Position numbers and translations under genes: made by a program. From NCBI GenBank assembly GCA_949316235.1, contig OX438754.1, positions 5,627,501 through 5,691,500 on the forward strand: a stretch of DNA of 64,000 nt. The letters run 5' to 3'. The notes under the pieces were generated by a model that saw only the letters and a program-made list of their open reading frames with translations, was not told where the DNA came from and did not search any database. The stretch comes from Oegoconia quadripuncta (Eukaryota > Arthropoda > Insecta > Lepidoptera > Autostichidae). Below, in pieces: positions 43,690 through 54,543 of the stretch. How positions within the stretch are numbered: position 1 is the stretch's first letter; each line of letters begins with the position of its first letter.

Positions 43690-46380
43690 AAAAATTAACC
43701 TAACGATAGGAATAAATCAATGTAAATAATGCAAGGCGTACGAACGGTCACTTTTTTATTGACTGCCGACTTGCACTGCCCAGTTTTTTCGAAGTTTCGG
43801 TAAAAAATTAACGATATTAAAAGTATACAAATTTCATTCTAATCTATGGGTATCTCACTGAATATTATTTTTACTATAACAACATACAAGTTGCACTACA
43901 TTATGGATTATTTGTCCCACGTGTCCGACAGGTTGGCATTACATAAACAAATACCTACTCCTCCAAATAACTTTAATAAGGGTGTAAATAATTATGGTAC
44001 AACAGACAGAAAGCCAGAAATCTGTGCGCTATAAAACTTAAATATTATATGACAACTGAACAGAAACACTAAATCATAAACTGCGTCTAAATGCCGTCAC
44101 CAATCAAAATATACTTATTGTAAATACTCATATTAATTAAAATCTTGTTTTATATTTAATAAGTAAGAATTTAAAATGTTTAACACTGACCAAAATATGA
44201 TGTACACACTAACTTAGCTTATGCCGAAGGATTAGGGAACACGTACAACGGATACACCGCAAGCAACTTGCTTCAAGTTAAGTTGCACTTAAATCACATT
44301 TACACCTTTGCTTGAATCCGAATAACTTTATTATTCGACCACGAGAAATAACACCAACACAATTACCGGCAACACTAATCGACGACTGGGTATGTAGTGA
44401 CAGACAGACAACATGCGTTGGGCAGGTGCACGGCATTGGGAACAGAGGGGTGACTCGAGAAGAGTAAAGAGGCTGAAAAAGTTCCTATCTCTGTCGCACT
44501 TTTATGACAGTTTTGTTTGCACACGTGGCAATTTTGTAGTGACGTAAACAAGTTAAAATATGTACAGTTAGAAATAAGTAAGTACTTCTTGAATGATATC
44601 TGTAATCGAAGTGATGATTCCATATTTCTATGCACGTAATTAAAAAAGAAAAAACATTCTAATATATTTAAAATCAACTTAATTACCGAACCCCACATGG
44701 TACACATTGGGCGGCCTTATAACTAAAAGCAGGTTCAGACAATTATTGAGTGAAAGATTGCAATCTTTATAAAACAAGCAGGTTGGAATATATTATTAAT
44801 TAAAAAAAAAATCTTGCCCTAGATACTACAACTAGATTAGAGTCTAGGTGTCTTCTTTTAAATATCATTTTAATACCTGTGCCAAAAGGCAGCGCTCCTC
44901 CATATAAAAATTCATCAATGGCTTAGGAAAAGACGGTCAATAATTATATAATAATTTTGGCTTTAAACACTTATTTCACTTTATTTAACACTTATTTCAT
45001 AGTAGTAATATTAGGTAGTTGAATTAATCTAACAATAATAAAGGAATTGAGATTTTTCACGATTACCTAGTCTTTAAGTTTCTCAATCTTTTTTACCTTT
45101 ATTTGCAAGTTCGGGTGAAATCTTACGAATAAAATTTGACCAACATTGAGAAGTCGGATGACAATGCAATTTCACGGTGTCTTTGAGCTGGTCTGTGAAA
45201 GAGCCGACAGTAATTACCCCAGTGAAAATAGGGTTTGACCTCGGAAAAACGAATAACCGCGATTTTCTTGAAACGTTTAATAAAGTATTGTAAATGTAGT
45301 AACAATTGCTAAAATTAAGCATTTGTAAGAAACGCCTAAGTAACTAAATAGCTAAAGCTGAAAACTGTGTTTCTTTAAAAAAAAAATGCTACATTGATGG
45401 GTATTTCTTTAAATTCAAAACATTTAGGGAAATTATCGTTACAAAATATTAGTTCTCATTTTAATTTCTTAAGCAATGCAGCTCGACGACATTTTCAGCT
45501 AAAACACATGCATGCCTAACTATAACGTGCTTAGCTTTTTATCCATTAATAAGTTAACTGTGTTTAACAAAAGTCTATCTAATTAAATATCAGTTAGTAT
45601 TTATTGTTATTAAGATAAAAATTAAAAATAGGTTCTAAAAAAATCTAAGCTAAGCGTTCGTTTTTTTTACGCTTAGTTATTCAAAATTATATCTCTAATA
45701 TACCTCTATAAGATAGCAATTATATAAGTCGGTTCTGAATTATATCTAGCTAAGCAAATTTACAGGATGTGTACAGTGTGTACAGTGAAATGTACAGGAA
45801 CTATAATAAAACAATGCAACCCCATCAGTTTCGGCTCGTTTGTATTGTTTTGGCAAATAGTCTGATCGTAGGCGTCTCTAGCCCGCGCTCAGATGACTAA
45901 ACAGAAAGAAAAATAAATAAATTCAGTGGAAATTATTATTCAAATTCTGTGCTTACACAGAATTTAGCTGCCTATGTATATAAGTCGGATGCCAATGCAA
46001 TATTATGGTGTCTTTAAGCTGGTCTGGTGTTAGAGCCGCCAATGGAACTATGATAAAACAATGCAACCCCATCGAGTTTGGGCTGGTTTCATTTATTTTG
46101 ACAAATAGTCTGATCATTGGCCTCTCAAGACCGCCCTAGATGACTAAACAGAAAGAAAAATAAATAAATATTGTTAAAATTTTATACAAACTCTGTTTTA
46201 ACAGTTTAGGTCTACAGAAAGTTCACGGTAACTACGTACAAAATGGCATAAATCAACGGCAAAAATAACTTTATATTCACTGCGTCTATTGTGACTATGG
46301 AATGGCACTTGGCCACTTTTTCTGTAAGATATAAGTATTACCATTAAAGACCACTCAGAGAATATAGCACTCATGGAGTC
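43690..46380. other. Left duplicate body, non-coding
   Basis: Holds the sequences shared with 47430-49350 plus an internal repeat of its own: the block AATGCAACCCCATC ... AACAGAAAGAAAAATAAATA occurs at about 45812-45919 and 46058-46170. No supported gene. Confidence 0.45.
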
Positions 46381-46390
46381 GCATTATCAT

Positions 46391-46626
46391 TTAAAGTCTC
46401 AAATAAATTCCGTTATGTATAGTAAACCTTGGTGGTGCGTGATTGTGTTCGAGGTTTGCTCGGAGAAATGAGCGGTTTTTGGTCGTTGTAAAATGTGCTT
46501 TACATTTTTTAGCAGTACTATTGCTGCAAGGCCAGCGGTCTGTGGTCTTCGTTTGGACATTACAGTAGAACGTATACCCGTTGATGACAGCTAAAATCTT
46601 GCCGCATTGCTTCTGAACCCATGTAA
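46391..46626 (-). CDS. mod(mdg4): FLYWCH terminal exon 18 (in segmental duplication, left copy)
   Basis: Encodes 77 residues opening T-W-V-Q-K-Q-C-G-K. GYTFYC, DRWPC, KCKA, EHNH and a GIYLRL end. The acceptor is the complement of 46627-46628 and reads TTTTAG rather than the CAG of most sisters. A longer overlapping frame exists only because a LINE relic upstream (46660-46885) happens to be open; the exon proper starts at 46626. The sister is exon 19. Confidence 0.87.
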
Positions 46627-46659
46627 CTAAAATAATAAAGAAATATAAATAAGTTGAAG

Positions 46660-46885
46660 AGTAAAATAGGTTACAATGGTTTGGGCACAGTATGAGGGAT
46701 AAAAGGCACCTAACGAGATGAATGCTGGAAGGATACAGAGGTAGAGGAAGACCGAAGAAAGGTGTGGGTAGAATGCATGAGGTATGATATATGTGTGAAA
46801 GGGGTGAGTTCGGAGATGACGACTGATAGAGGAGAGTGGAAGAGGAAGACATGTTGTGCCGTGGAGTGGAATTAGGGCAGGAAAA
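46660..46885 (+). mobile_element. LINE C-terminal relic, left duplicate
   Basis: A frame reads GYRGRGRPKK, then VSSEMTTDRGEWKRKTCC. It is uninterrupted here but split by another LINE in the right duplicate. Confidence 0.65.
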
Positions 46886-46889
46886 ATAT

Positions 46890-47235
46890 TTTGAAAACCA
46901 CCGTAAACATTGATTAAAGACAAACCTGGTTAAGAGCTACGGGTTTAATCTTAAATATAAAATAACTATTTAAGTATTTCAAAACCAAAAAACCCGACAC
47001 AGATTATGTATTTTGCTGTCGCCATGTTGGATTTTTTACCATTTAATATAATATCCTATCTATGACACTCCAGGTACCAAGACGAATCTAACGACACCAT
47101 GCACTTCGAGATTGATCAAGCCGCTTAGGCTACAGGATACGCCAAAGGAACGGACACACATACATACACTCGAAAAACATTACCCTCCTTCCTTGGGCAA
47201 TCGGGTAAAAATTTAAAATACAGAAAACCCTTGAA
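46890..47235. other. No feature recognised
   Basis: Junction between the two large duplicates; no repeat family assigned. Confidence 0.35.
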
Positions 47236-47525
47236 AATTTGTGACAGCTCGTTTAGGTGAATTGATACAAGATTATATTACAAGATGATTTATTGGTGTA
47301 AACATTGTTGACAGACCTTATAAAATAAAACAAGCTAAAATATTTTTTTTATATGCAAAATTTTCATATTAGTTAAAATGTTAATTAATAATTAGTGTAA
47401 GTATCCGAAAAAGAAATAGATTTTTTTTTTTCAGCAGTGACCAAAATATGAAGTATATACTAAGATAGTTTATGCCGAAGGATTAGCGAACACGTACAAC
47501 TGATACAATGCGAGCAATAACTTTT

Positions 47526-47790
47526 TTTTATGAACAACGGGTTAGCACTTGACGCCAATCACACCTGACCTTAAGTGAAGATGAGGCCGAGGGTGGAAGC
47601 GTACTAACCCGGAAACCAAAATATTTGGGGAACTGGCTATCTTACCTTTGACAACCGGAACACAACAATGCTATTAACATTATAAAGCCCTACCACCAAC
47701 CAAACCGACTACTAAACATGTACCCCGCTGGGGATCGAACCCGCGACCTCCGATTCGTAAACCCTATGTTGTATTAAACCACGGAAGCAC
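47526..47790 (-). mobile_element. SINE family A in the right duplicate
   Basis: GTTAGCACTTGACGCCAATC to GGGTTCGATCCCCAGCGGGG (minus) and a worn head ending near 47790. Absent from the matching place in the left duplicate, so inserted after duplication. Confidence 0.75.
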
Positions 47791-47801
47791 TAACTTCAAA
47801 T

Positions 47802-47870
47802 TTTAAGCAAAGGTGTAAATGCGAATTAAGTGTAACTTACACTTAATTCACATTTACACCTTTGCTTAAA
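47802..47870. repeat. Near-perfect 34-base-arm palindrome
   Basis: Left arm 47802-47835, one-base centre at 47836, right arm 47837-47870; 33 of 34 positions pair. The left duplicate has only a right-arm-like sequence (about 44285-44320). Confidence 0.9.
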
Positions 47871-48145
47871 TTCGAATAAGTTTATCAACCACGAGAAATA
47901 ACATGAACACAATTATAATAGTATTGCCGACTAGACGACTGGGTATGAAGTGGCAGGTGCACGGCATTGGGGACAGAGGGGTGACTCCATAGGAGTAAAG
48001 GGGCTGAAAAAGGTCCTGTATCTGTCGCACTTTTATGATACTTTTGTTTGCACAAGTGGCAATAGTGACATAAACAAGTTAAAATATGTATAGTTAGAAA
48101 TAAGTAAGTACTTCTTGAATAATATCTGTAATCGAAGTGAAGATT

Positions 48146-48205
48146 CCATTTTTTTTTTTATTAAAAAACTGGTTTCTCGTTTGACTACAATCTCACCTGA
48201 TGGAG
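48146..48205 (-). mobile_element. LINE tail fragment
   Basis: TTATTAAAAAACTGGTTTCT and CAATCTCACCTGATGGAGAT match the tail of 16100-16750. GATTCCATA-type sequence flanks it on both sides (48143 and 48205), a likely target duplication. Confidence 0.7.
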
Positions 48206-48209
48206 ATTC

Positions 48210-49350
48210 CATATTTCAAAGTAGTTTTATGCAAGTAATTAAAAAAATAAAAAAACATTATAATATACTTATAATCAACTTATTTAATTATGTGTACAAT
48301 GTATGTATGCAATATGTGAACACACGTGCACATTTTGTATAGGTACATAGGTAGGTATATAAAATTCATATTGTAGTCATTACAACCTTATTGCAAAAAA
48401 GGAAAATTATTAATACACTTTACTATTAAAAGAGTACAATTGGGCGGCCTTATAACTTTGGGTGACCACCAGGCCACCTTTGGGTGTAGGTGTACTCTTT
48501 ATAAAACATACATGCAGGAATATATTATTAATGAAAAAATATATAATATTCTTTCTAGACAGATACTACAACTAGAATACAAGGTTAGTGTTTTCTTTTA
48601 AATATTGTTTAATACCTGTGCCAGTAGGCAGAGCTCCTCCATATAAAAATCCACCAATGGCTTAGGAAAAGACAGTCAATAATTATGATAATATAGGGAC
48701 GGCCTATATCCCTGCAGTGCGATGTTTACGGGCGAGATGAAGATGATGATATAACAAACACTTATATTAAAGTAATAATAGGAAGTAGGTACAAAATGTT
48801 GACTTAATTTAACAGTAATAAAGAAATTGAGATTTCTCACTATTACCTAGTGTTTCAGTTTCTCTATATTTCTTACACTTTTATTTGTAAGTTAGGGTGA
48901 AATTTTACAAATAAAATTTGACCGACTTTTAGCTGCCTATGTAAAAGTCGGATGCCAATGCAATATTATGGTGTCTTTAAGCTGGTCTGGTGATAGAGCC
49001 GGCAGCCAATAGAGCTATGATAAAACAGTGCAACCCCATCGAGTTTGGGCTGGTTCCATTTATTTTGACAAATAGTCTGATCATTGGCCTCTCTAGCCCG
49101 CGCTCAGATGACTAAATAGAAAGAAAAATAAATAATTATTGTTAAAATTTTATACAAATTCTGTTTAAGCAGTTTAAGTCTATGATAAGTTCACGGTAAC
49201 TACGTACAAAATGGCATAAATCAACGGCAAAAATAAATGTATGTTTAGTGCGTCTAAATTGTGGCTATGGAACGGCACTTCGCCAGTTTTTTCTTTAAGA
49301 CAAGTATTACCATTAAAGCCCACTGAGAGAATAAAGCACCCATGGAGTCG
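48210..49350. other. Right duplicate body, non-coding
   Basis: Similar to 44600-46380; no gene supported. Confidence 0.45.
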
Positions 49351-49359
49351 CATTATCAT

Positions 49360-49595
49360 TTAAAGTCTCAAATAAATTCCCTCATGTATAGTGAATTTTG
49401 GTGGTTCATGATTGTGTTCGAAGTTTGCTCGGATAAATGAGCGATTTTTGGTCGTTGTAAAATGTGCTCTACACCTTTTAGCACTACTATTACTGCAAGG
49501 CCAACGGTATGTGGTCTTCGTTTGGCCATGACGGTAGAACGTATACCCGTTGATGACAGCTAAAACCTTACCGCATTGCTTCTGAACCCATGTAA
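49360..49595 (-). CDS. mod(mdg4): FLYWCH terminal exon 19 (in segmental duplication, right copy; no methionine)
   Basis: Encodes 77 residues opening T-W-V-Q-K-Q-C-G-K. GYTFYR, YRWPC, RCRA, EHNH and a GIYLRL end; TAA is at 49360-49362. The acceptor is the complement of 49596-49597, again TTTTAG... as in exon 18. There is no methionine anywhere in the frame, so ATG-based calling misses it. Length equals exon 18 exactly, with substitutions but no indel or stop. The cysteine after GYTFY is arginine. Confidence 0.87.
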
Positions 49596-49800
49596 CTAAA
49601 ATAATAAAGAAACATAAATAACTTGAATAGTAAAATAGGTTAGCATGATTTGGGCACAGTATGAGAACGCCTCATCCCTCCTTTGCCTAGGCACTAATGA
49701 GATGAATACTAAGTATGATTTTAGAGGGATACAGAGGTAGATAGATTGCGTGAGGAATGATATGCGAGTGAAAGGGGCGAGTACGGAAATTATGGTTGAT

Positions 49801-50250
49801 ACCCTTTTCAAGGTGTTCTGTCAATCATTCTACACGAGCAGTCTATGGGTGAGATATACGCAGAAGACCTACGCCGCCTTGCGAGTCCAGTACAATAACG
49901 CTTTTCTGGTTGTTGTTGAGGCTGCCGCGCTTCTGTAGCGCCTCTGGCATGTTCGCCGAGGCCCGCACCGACGGATTCCACGCGATTATACGTAAGAAAG
50001 TGGTCTCGTTGATGAGTAGAGTGTGCGGCAGCACCAACAATATCCTGAGGGTGGTGGGAGGCAAACAGGAGTGTCCTATTGCTAGTCACTGGACAGCGCT
50101 TTTAGTAGGTAGTAACTTCTAGTTGACATTTGATTTTTCACATTTATATTTATTATTGTTATTATTGCTGTATGACCAATTTTATACTAACATAAACTAA
50201 GACTTACTAACCTAACATGGAATTATCCGAAATAAAATATTTTGATTGAT
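49801..50250 (+). mobile_element. LINE 3' end inserted in an older LINE relic
   Basis: Frames read FCQSFYTSSLWVRY, RVQYNNAF, then (next frame) SGMFAEARTDGFHAIIRKK and NNILRVVGGKQECPI with a 3' UTR to 50249. TTGAT occurs at both edges. The host relic continues at 50251 (AGAGGAGAGTGGAA), as in the uninterrupted left copy. Confidence 0.78.
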
Positions 50251-50469
50251 AGAGGAGAGTGGAACATAAGTTGTGCCGACTTCACCTGTATATAGGATTG
50301 GAATTAGGGCAGGAAAATGATGCATAAATAAATATTAAAACCAAAATAATAATACTTTTGTTTTATTTATCCACACAAAGAGTAGCAACTTATTTTAATT
50401 TAATTTTAATTGTGTGAGATTTGTTTACGTGCTGATAAAACGCGGGTATTTTACAGCCATTTATATAAA

Positions 50470-50720
50470 TAAATTAACCGCCTCCGTGGCGCAATGTAAA
50501 CAACATTGGGTTTACGATTCGGAGGTACTCGGTTTGGTTGGTGGTAGGGCATATTAAATGTCCGCCTGGCTAGCTACCACCATCTTCTCTAAATTTGATG
50601 ACAAGCAGCAATGTTATAATAGCATTGTTGTGTTCCGGTTGTCAGAGATGAGATAGCCAGTCCCCCAAATAAGATGGGGTTTCCGGGTCAATACGCTACC
50701 ACCTTCGCGGGCTGCGTTTA
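50470..50720 (+). mobile_element. SINE family A, plus strand
   Basis: Begins TTAACCGCCTCCGTGGCGCA; the B box is deleted (GATTCGGAGGTACTCGGTTT), then body and 3' part. Confidence 0.75.
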
Positions 50721-50784
50721 TTTTCTGTTTTCATAAAAAGCATCTAACACGTCTTCCATTTTATGTGTAAGTACTATTATTTTT

Positions 50785-51000
50785 CTTAATATCTTTATTG
50801 TACACAAAATTATTACAGAAATATGCATTGTATATAAAATGTACAAAGGCGAGCTTAACTCCGATAGAGTTTTCTACCAGCAAACCTTAGAGATACATAG
50901 TGTTTATTAGAGTGGGCAGAAAATAGTGTACACAACAATTGAAAATTATTTTATAAAAACAAAAATATATAAATAAATATACCACACAAAATTTTTCATT
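50785..51000 (-). mobile_element. LINE 3' UTR, minus-strand copy
   Basis: AAAGGCGAGCTTAACTCCGA, GAGTTTTCTACCAGCAAACC and TTATTGTACACAAAA are the inverse of the 3' UTR at 30540-30670. Confidence 0.75.
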
Positions 51001-51950
51001 ATTTATTAAGTTTTTATTATTTAATTTACAAATGAAAATTACCTGGTATATCTTTTTAATATTTTTCATATAGGTAATCTATGTTTGCCAAAATAACCTT
51101 TGTGTTATGAGATAATTTCTGAATATGTTGTTACTCGTATATCGTATATTTTATCTCCATTGGTACTAATAAGGAAAAATTATTAAATTGCTTTTGCCTA
51201 GATAGATATTAATCCTGTAAAGCATCTATTGGTCCCGACAGTTCCTACACAGATAGTTAAAAATATTGGTACATAGGTACTCACACCAGTTATCAAGTTA
51301 GGCATTGATTATAAACGTTTGTATCGAATAAATAGTTTTTTTTTTATCCACAACGGGTTAGCACTTGACCTCAATCACACCTGATATACTGACCCGGTCA
51401 TAGTCTAGGTCATAGACTGACATAGTCTAGTAAAAATGCGTAATTTTTGTGATGTAACTTCGTATGATAATCTTATAATTCCTAATATTTTGTATAAGGA
51501 TAGAGTACCCATCGGTAATAGAATAAAAACGTTTTCTATCTGTAGCTTGCTTTAGGTATAGTAAAGGTATTTAGCTACAAATATACTGAGAACTTCATTA
51601 CGTAGTAGAACATGATAAGGTCTCCTAAAACAATTCTCAAAAGAATCAATCAATGGCTACTTTAATATTCTCTAAAAATAGTTTATTGAGTCGTGATATA
51701 TTCCCTCGGTGAAATTTTTCATATATAAAGAAGTTATTGATCTTGATTTTGAAAATAGTAATGGAAGTTATTCTCCGACGCAATGAAATTCACCGTGATA
51801 AGTTTATTCTCTTATTCTACGTTTTATTACCTATGCTACTACCTATTATTTTATTATTAAATACCTATGCTATATATAAAACAAGCTGCCGGTTTGTTAG
51901 AAAACTCTATCCATGTGCAAAAAAATCATGGCCTTGAATTATAGGAAGTT
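51001..51950. other. Mostly unassigned
   Basis: 51343-51400 holds a 3' tip of SINE family A; 51440-51920 shares phrases with 21660-22290 (AGAGTACCCATCGGTAATAG), pointing to an intron-level repeat between the surroundings of exons 9 and 20. Confidence 0.45.
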
Positions 51951-51954
51951 TTTT

Positions 51955-52052
51955 TTTTTAAATATCTTTAGACGTACACACATCGCCATCTAGTTCCACA
52001 GTAAGCAACTATAGGCTTGTGTTGTGAATTCCAGATGGTTGATATACTACAT
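51955..52052 (-). mobile_element. SINE family B 3' part
   Basis: TCGCCATCTAGTTCCACAGT, GCAACTATAGGCTTGTGTTG and CCAGATGGTTGATATACTAC as in 15320-15592. Confidence 0.68.
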
Positions 52053-52095
52053 AAGTTAAAAGTGTATCCTTACTGGACTATAAAACTGCTGAGAT

Positions 52096-52331
52096 TTATA
52101 ATTTCAAAAAGATCCCTTTATGTATGGTATATTTTTGTGATGGATGATTGTGTTCCAGATTGTGCCGAATTATTTCTTCATTATTTGTTGCTGTGAAGTA
52201 AGCTTTGCACTTTTGAGAAGCGCTGCTGGTGCATTTCCATCGGTTCGTACTCTTCCTTATGACGTTGCGATAAAAGGTGTACCCGTTGACCAAAGCCAAC
52301 GTTTTACCGCATGCTTTCTTCACCCACTTAA
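52096..52331 (-). CDS. mod(mdg4): FLYWCH terminal exon 20
   Basis: Encodes 77 residues opening K-W-V-K-K-A-C-G-K. GYTFYR, NRWKC, KCKA, EHNH and a GIFLKL end. The acceptor is the complement of 52332-52333. It is a close relative of exon 21, about 0.8 kb upstream: both have K-T-L-A-L at the first strand and S-Q-K-C-K-A-Y-F around the second cysteine. The spacer between them is largely a repeat family ending in the ACGACACCCACGGGAA signature (52400-52845). Confidence 0.87.
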
Positions 52332-52399
52332 CTACAGAACATAAAAAAATCACTTAAAATTAATATCTAATAAATAATATATACAAATATCAAACTAAT

Positions 52400-52845
52400 A
52401 CGTCACGCACGACCTTTATCCCAAATATCCCAGAGATATCCCAAACATTGGTATTAGAGTGATTCAAACATGCCTGAAGTATCCACGGTTCACCTTACGG
52501 TACATACAGAAATTCACATATACGTGATGCTACGTGTACCTGAGTTATGGATGTTTCATTTCTACATGTATTCACATACATAATACATACATAACATTAT
52601 GACCTTTATCCCAAATGGGGTGGTCAGACATATCCCAAATATAAGTGTTTGGGTGTTCCAAACATCAAAAGTTTAATGAAACAACATACACGGTTCACCT
52701 TATGAAATCTGTATATTTCACACGTGACCGGGGGGAGCCCATCGCCGTAGAAAAGTTACTTTTTGGTGGAAAGTTCCTTAGTCGCCTTTTACGACACCCA
52801 CGGGAAGAGACGGGTGTGCCGAAACCACGCATACACCATAAATAG
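52400..52845 (+). mobile_element. Repeat family with CGACACCCACGGGAA end
   Basis: Two successive copies of ACCTTTATCCCAAAT ... CACGGTTCACCTTA, the second ending CGCCTTTTACGACACCCACG. The same family fills 63580-64000. Likely LINE or SINE 3' sequence; class not resolved. Confidence 0.6.
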
Positions 52846-52886
52846 TTATTAATACAAAAAAAAATGTGAATGAAATCTACTGAAAT

Positions 52887-53125
52887 TTATAATTTTATAT
52901 AGACTCCATCATGTACGGAATATTCATGCGACCGGAGATTGTGGTTCAGATTGTGTCGAAGTATAATGTGTCCATCAGGAGTCACTGTGAAGTAGGCCTT
53001 GCATTTCTGAGAAGCATTTTTGGTACAGTTCCATCGAGCAGTAGTCCTCCTTACTACGTTGCAATAAAATGTGTACCCGTTGATTAAAGCCAACGTTTTG
53101 CCGCATACTTTCTTCACCCACGTGA
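52887..53125 (-). CDS. mod(mdg4): FLYWCH terminal exon 21 (zinc-ligand histidine lost)
   Basis: Encodes 78 residues opening T-W-V-K-K-V-C-G-K. GYTFYC, ARWNC and KCKA are normal, but the expected H-N-H reads H-N-L: the codon is CTC where a histidine would be CAC, one base away. A histidine lies four residues further on (SHEY) and might substitute. The end is GVYIKL. The acceptor is the complement of 53126-53127. One extra residue is inserted before the ligand pair (78 against 77 residues). Splice site and frame are otherwise intact, so this is either a recently damaged exon or a re-wired finger. Confidence 0.83.
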
Positions 53126-53219
53126 CTACACAAAACAAATTCATTTAAAATCATTACCTTACGTTCTTCACATTGAGCCACGGATGTGTGCTGCCATCCA
53201 TGCTGTTCTTTGGGAATAG

Positions 53220-53400
53220 TTTTTTATGATGAACTGTAAATTCGACCAAAATCTCATCTGGCCTGGTGGAAAATCACGATATAGCTGAATCCCAGTAAAT
53301 GACTCTTCACTCAAGACTTGATGATCTCAAGATTCTTAAATTCTGGGAACACCGAAGCCAATAGCGAAGTTCCATATATCTTAGCAGTCTGCATTATGAA
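53220..53400 (-). mobile_element. Old LINE fragment
   Basis: CTCAAGACTTGATGATCTCA, AAGTTCCATATATCTTAGCA and GTCTGCATTATGAAC are worn forms of the C-terminal region seen at 16150-16320. Confidence 0.6.
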
Positions 53401-53404
53401 CATG

Positions 53405-54540
53405 ATGACATTAATAACTATTTAAGTATTTAAAAACCTTCCTAGAAATCTTCTACGAGGACGACGTCGCGGTCGGAAGCTAGTAGAACATAAAAGGGGA
53501 AATTACATTTATGCGACTTTGATAAAACACAGATTTTATTTAACTTATCTCAAGACACATACAATAAGATAGTATTATTGGAAAAATCAATTAAGTACCT
53601 GTATGATTAGGTACAGAAAATCGACCAAGTGCAGCACGCTTATTGTCTAACGTCTGGGAATGAACTGTAGCGCCAACTGCCAACTTGGGCCTTACATTTT
53701 GAAATAAGACGAATGGCGATCGATTTCGTGATACCGTTCATTACCATTGAAGTTAAACAATAACGGTCGGTTCACATTATTTGCTAAAACACATACAAAT
53801 TAGTGAATACAATACCACCCGCCATTACCATCAGGCTTATCTGCAGTATGGTGAGATTACTAAGCACTCAATACATGGTGCACTACATAGCTATGTAGGT
53901 AGATTGCTAAATACTACGTGTATTCAAGTAATATTTCTTTAAAACATTTTGATATAATTATACAAATGCTTTAACAACTACCAATAAAAGTTACCTTATA
54001 ATTATAAGAAATCGATTTCAAAACCTTACATAATAAGTATATTTATGGAAAGAAAATGTTCATCAGCGCGTCTGATAGCCTCTTTGTATGGGCAGGCTTG
54101 TTCGCTGGCCGTCTCTCGGCTGGATCAGATGCTCTGAGAGGCTAAAAAAACTGAAGGTTTTTAAGGACCAAGTGAAGCTGATCGGTAAAATTTTTTAAGG
54201 TGATTCTATCACAGGCACAAGATATGATACCCGTGATTGTCAAGAATGAATGGATACCGAGTCTAGAGGGATACATTAGAATCACAAAATAAGTCATACA
54301 TAAGAAAATTTTTAAGGGTCATCCACTTTTGATCCAATGACCATAAAATATTCGCTTAATTTAACTCTTGGGATTACGAATAAAGGTACATTCCCTAGCG
54401 AAATTATGGCAAAGTCTCCGGTCAAAATAGTGCCACGCTAAGCAGATGTAACAGTCCAACTCGATTATATAATATATATTGCGGCTATTCACTTCTTTAT
54501 GACTGTCACAAAAGTCGGTAACATGTTTTACTACTAAAAC
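53405..54540. other. No feature recognised
   Basis: About 1.1 kb; 53460-53480 carries GACGTCGCGGTCGGAAGCTA like the 3' tip of a Helitron. Otherwise unassigned. Confidence 0.35.
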
Positions 54541-54543
54541 TAC

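Larger units (their letters stand above)
42420..50310. repeat. Segmental duplication with exons 18 and 19
   Basis: Left copy about 42420-46890, right copy about 47240-50310. Matching anchors in order: ATACAAGATTATATTA (42461/47269), TATGCCGAAGGATTAG (44220/47472), GGGTGACTC (44449/47979), TTGAATGATATCTGTAATCGAAGTG/TTGAATAATATC (44590/48115), CCATCGAGTTTGGGCTGGTT (46069/49036), the exons, and a LINE relic (46660-46885/49640-49800). Each copy later received different insertions. Confidence 0.8.

Noticed and set aside
46627..46852. N-terminal extension of exon 18 in the long open frame
   Set aside because: It runs through the acceptor into a LINE relic; sister exon 19 has no equivalent extension.
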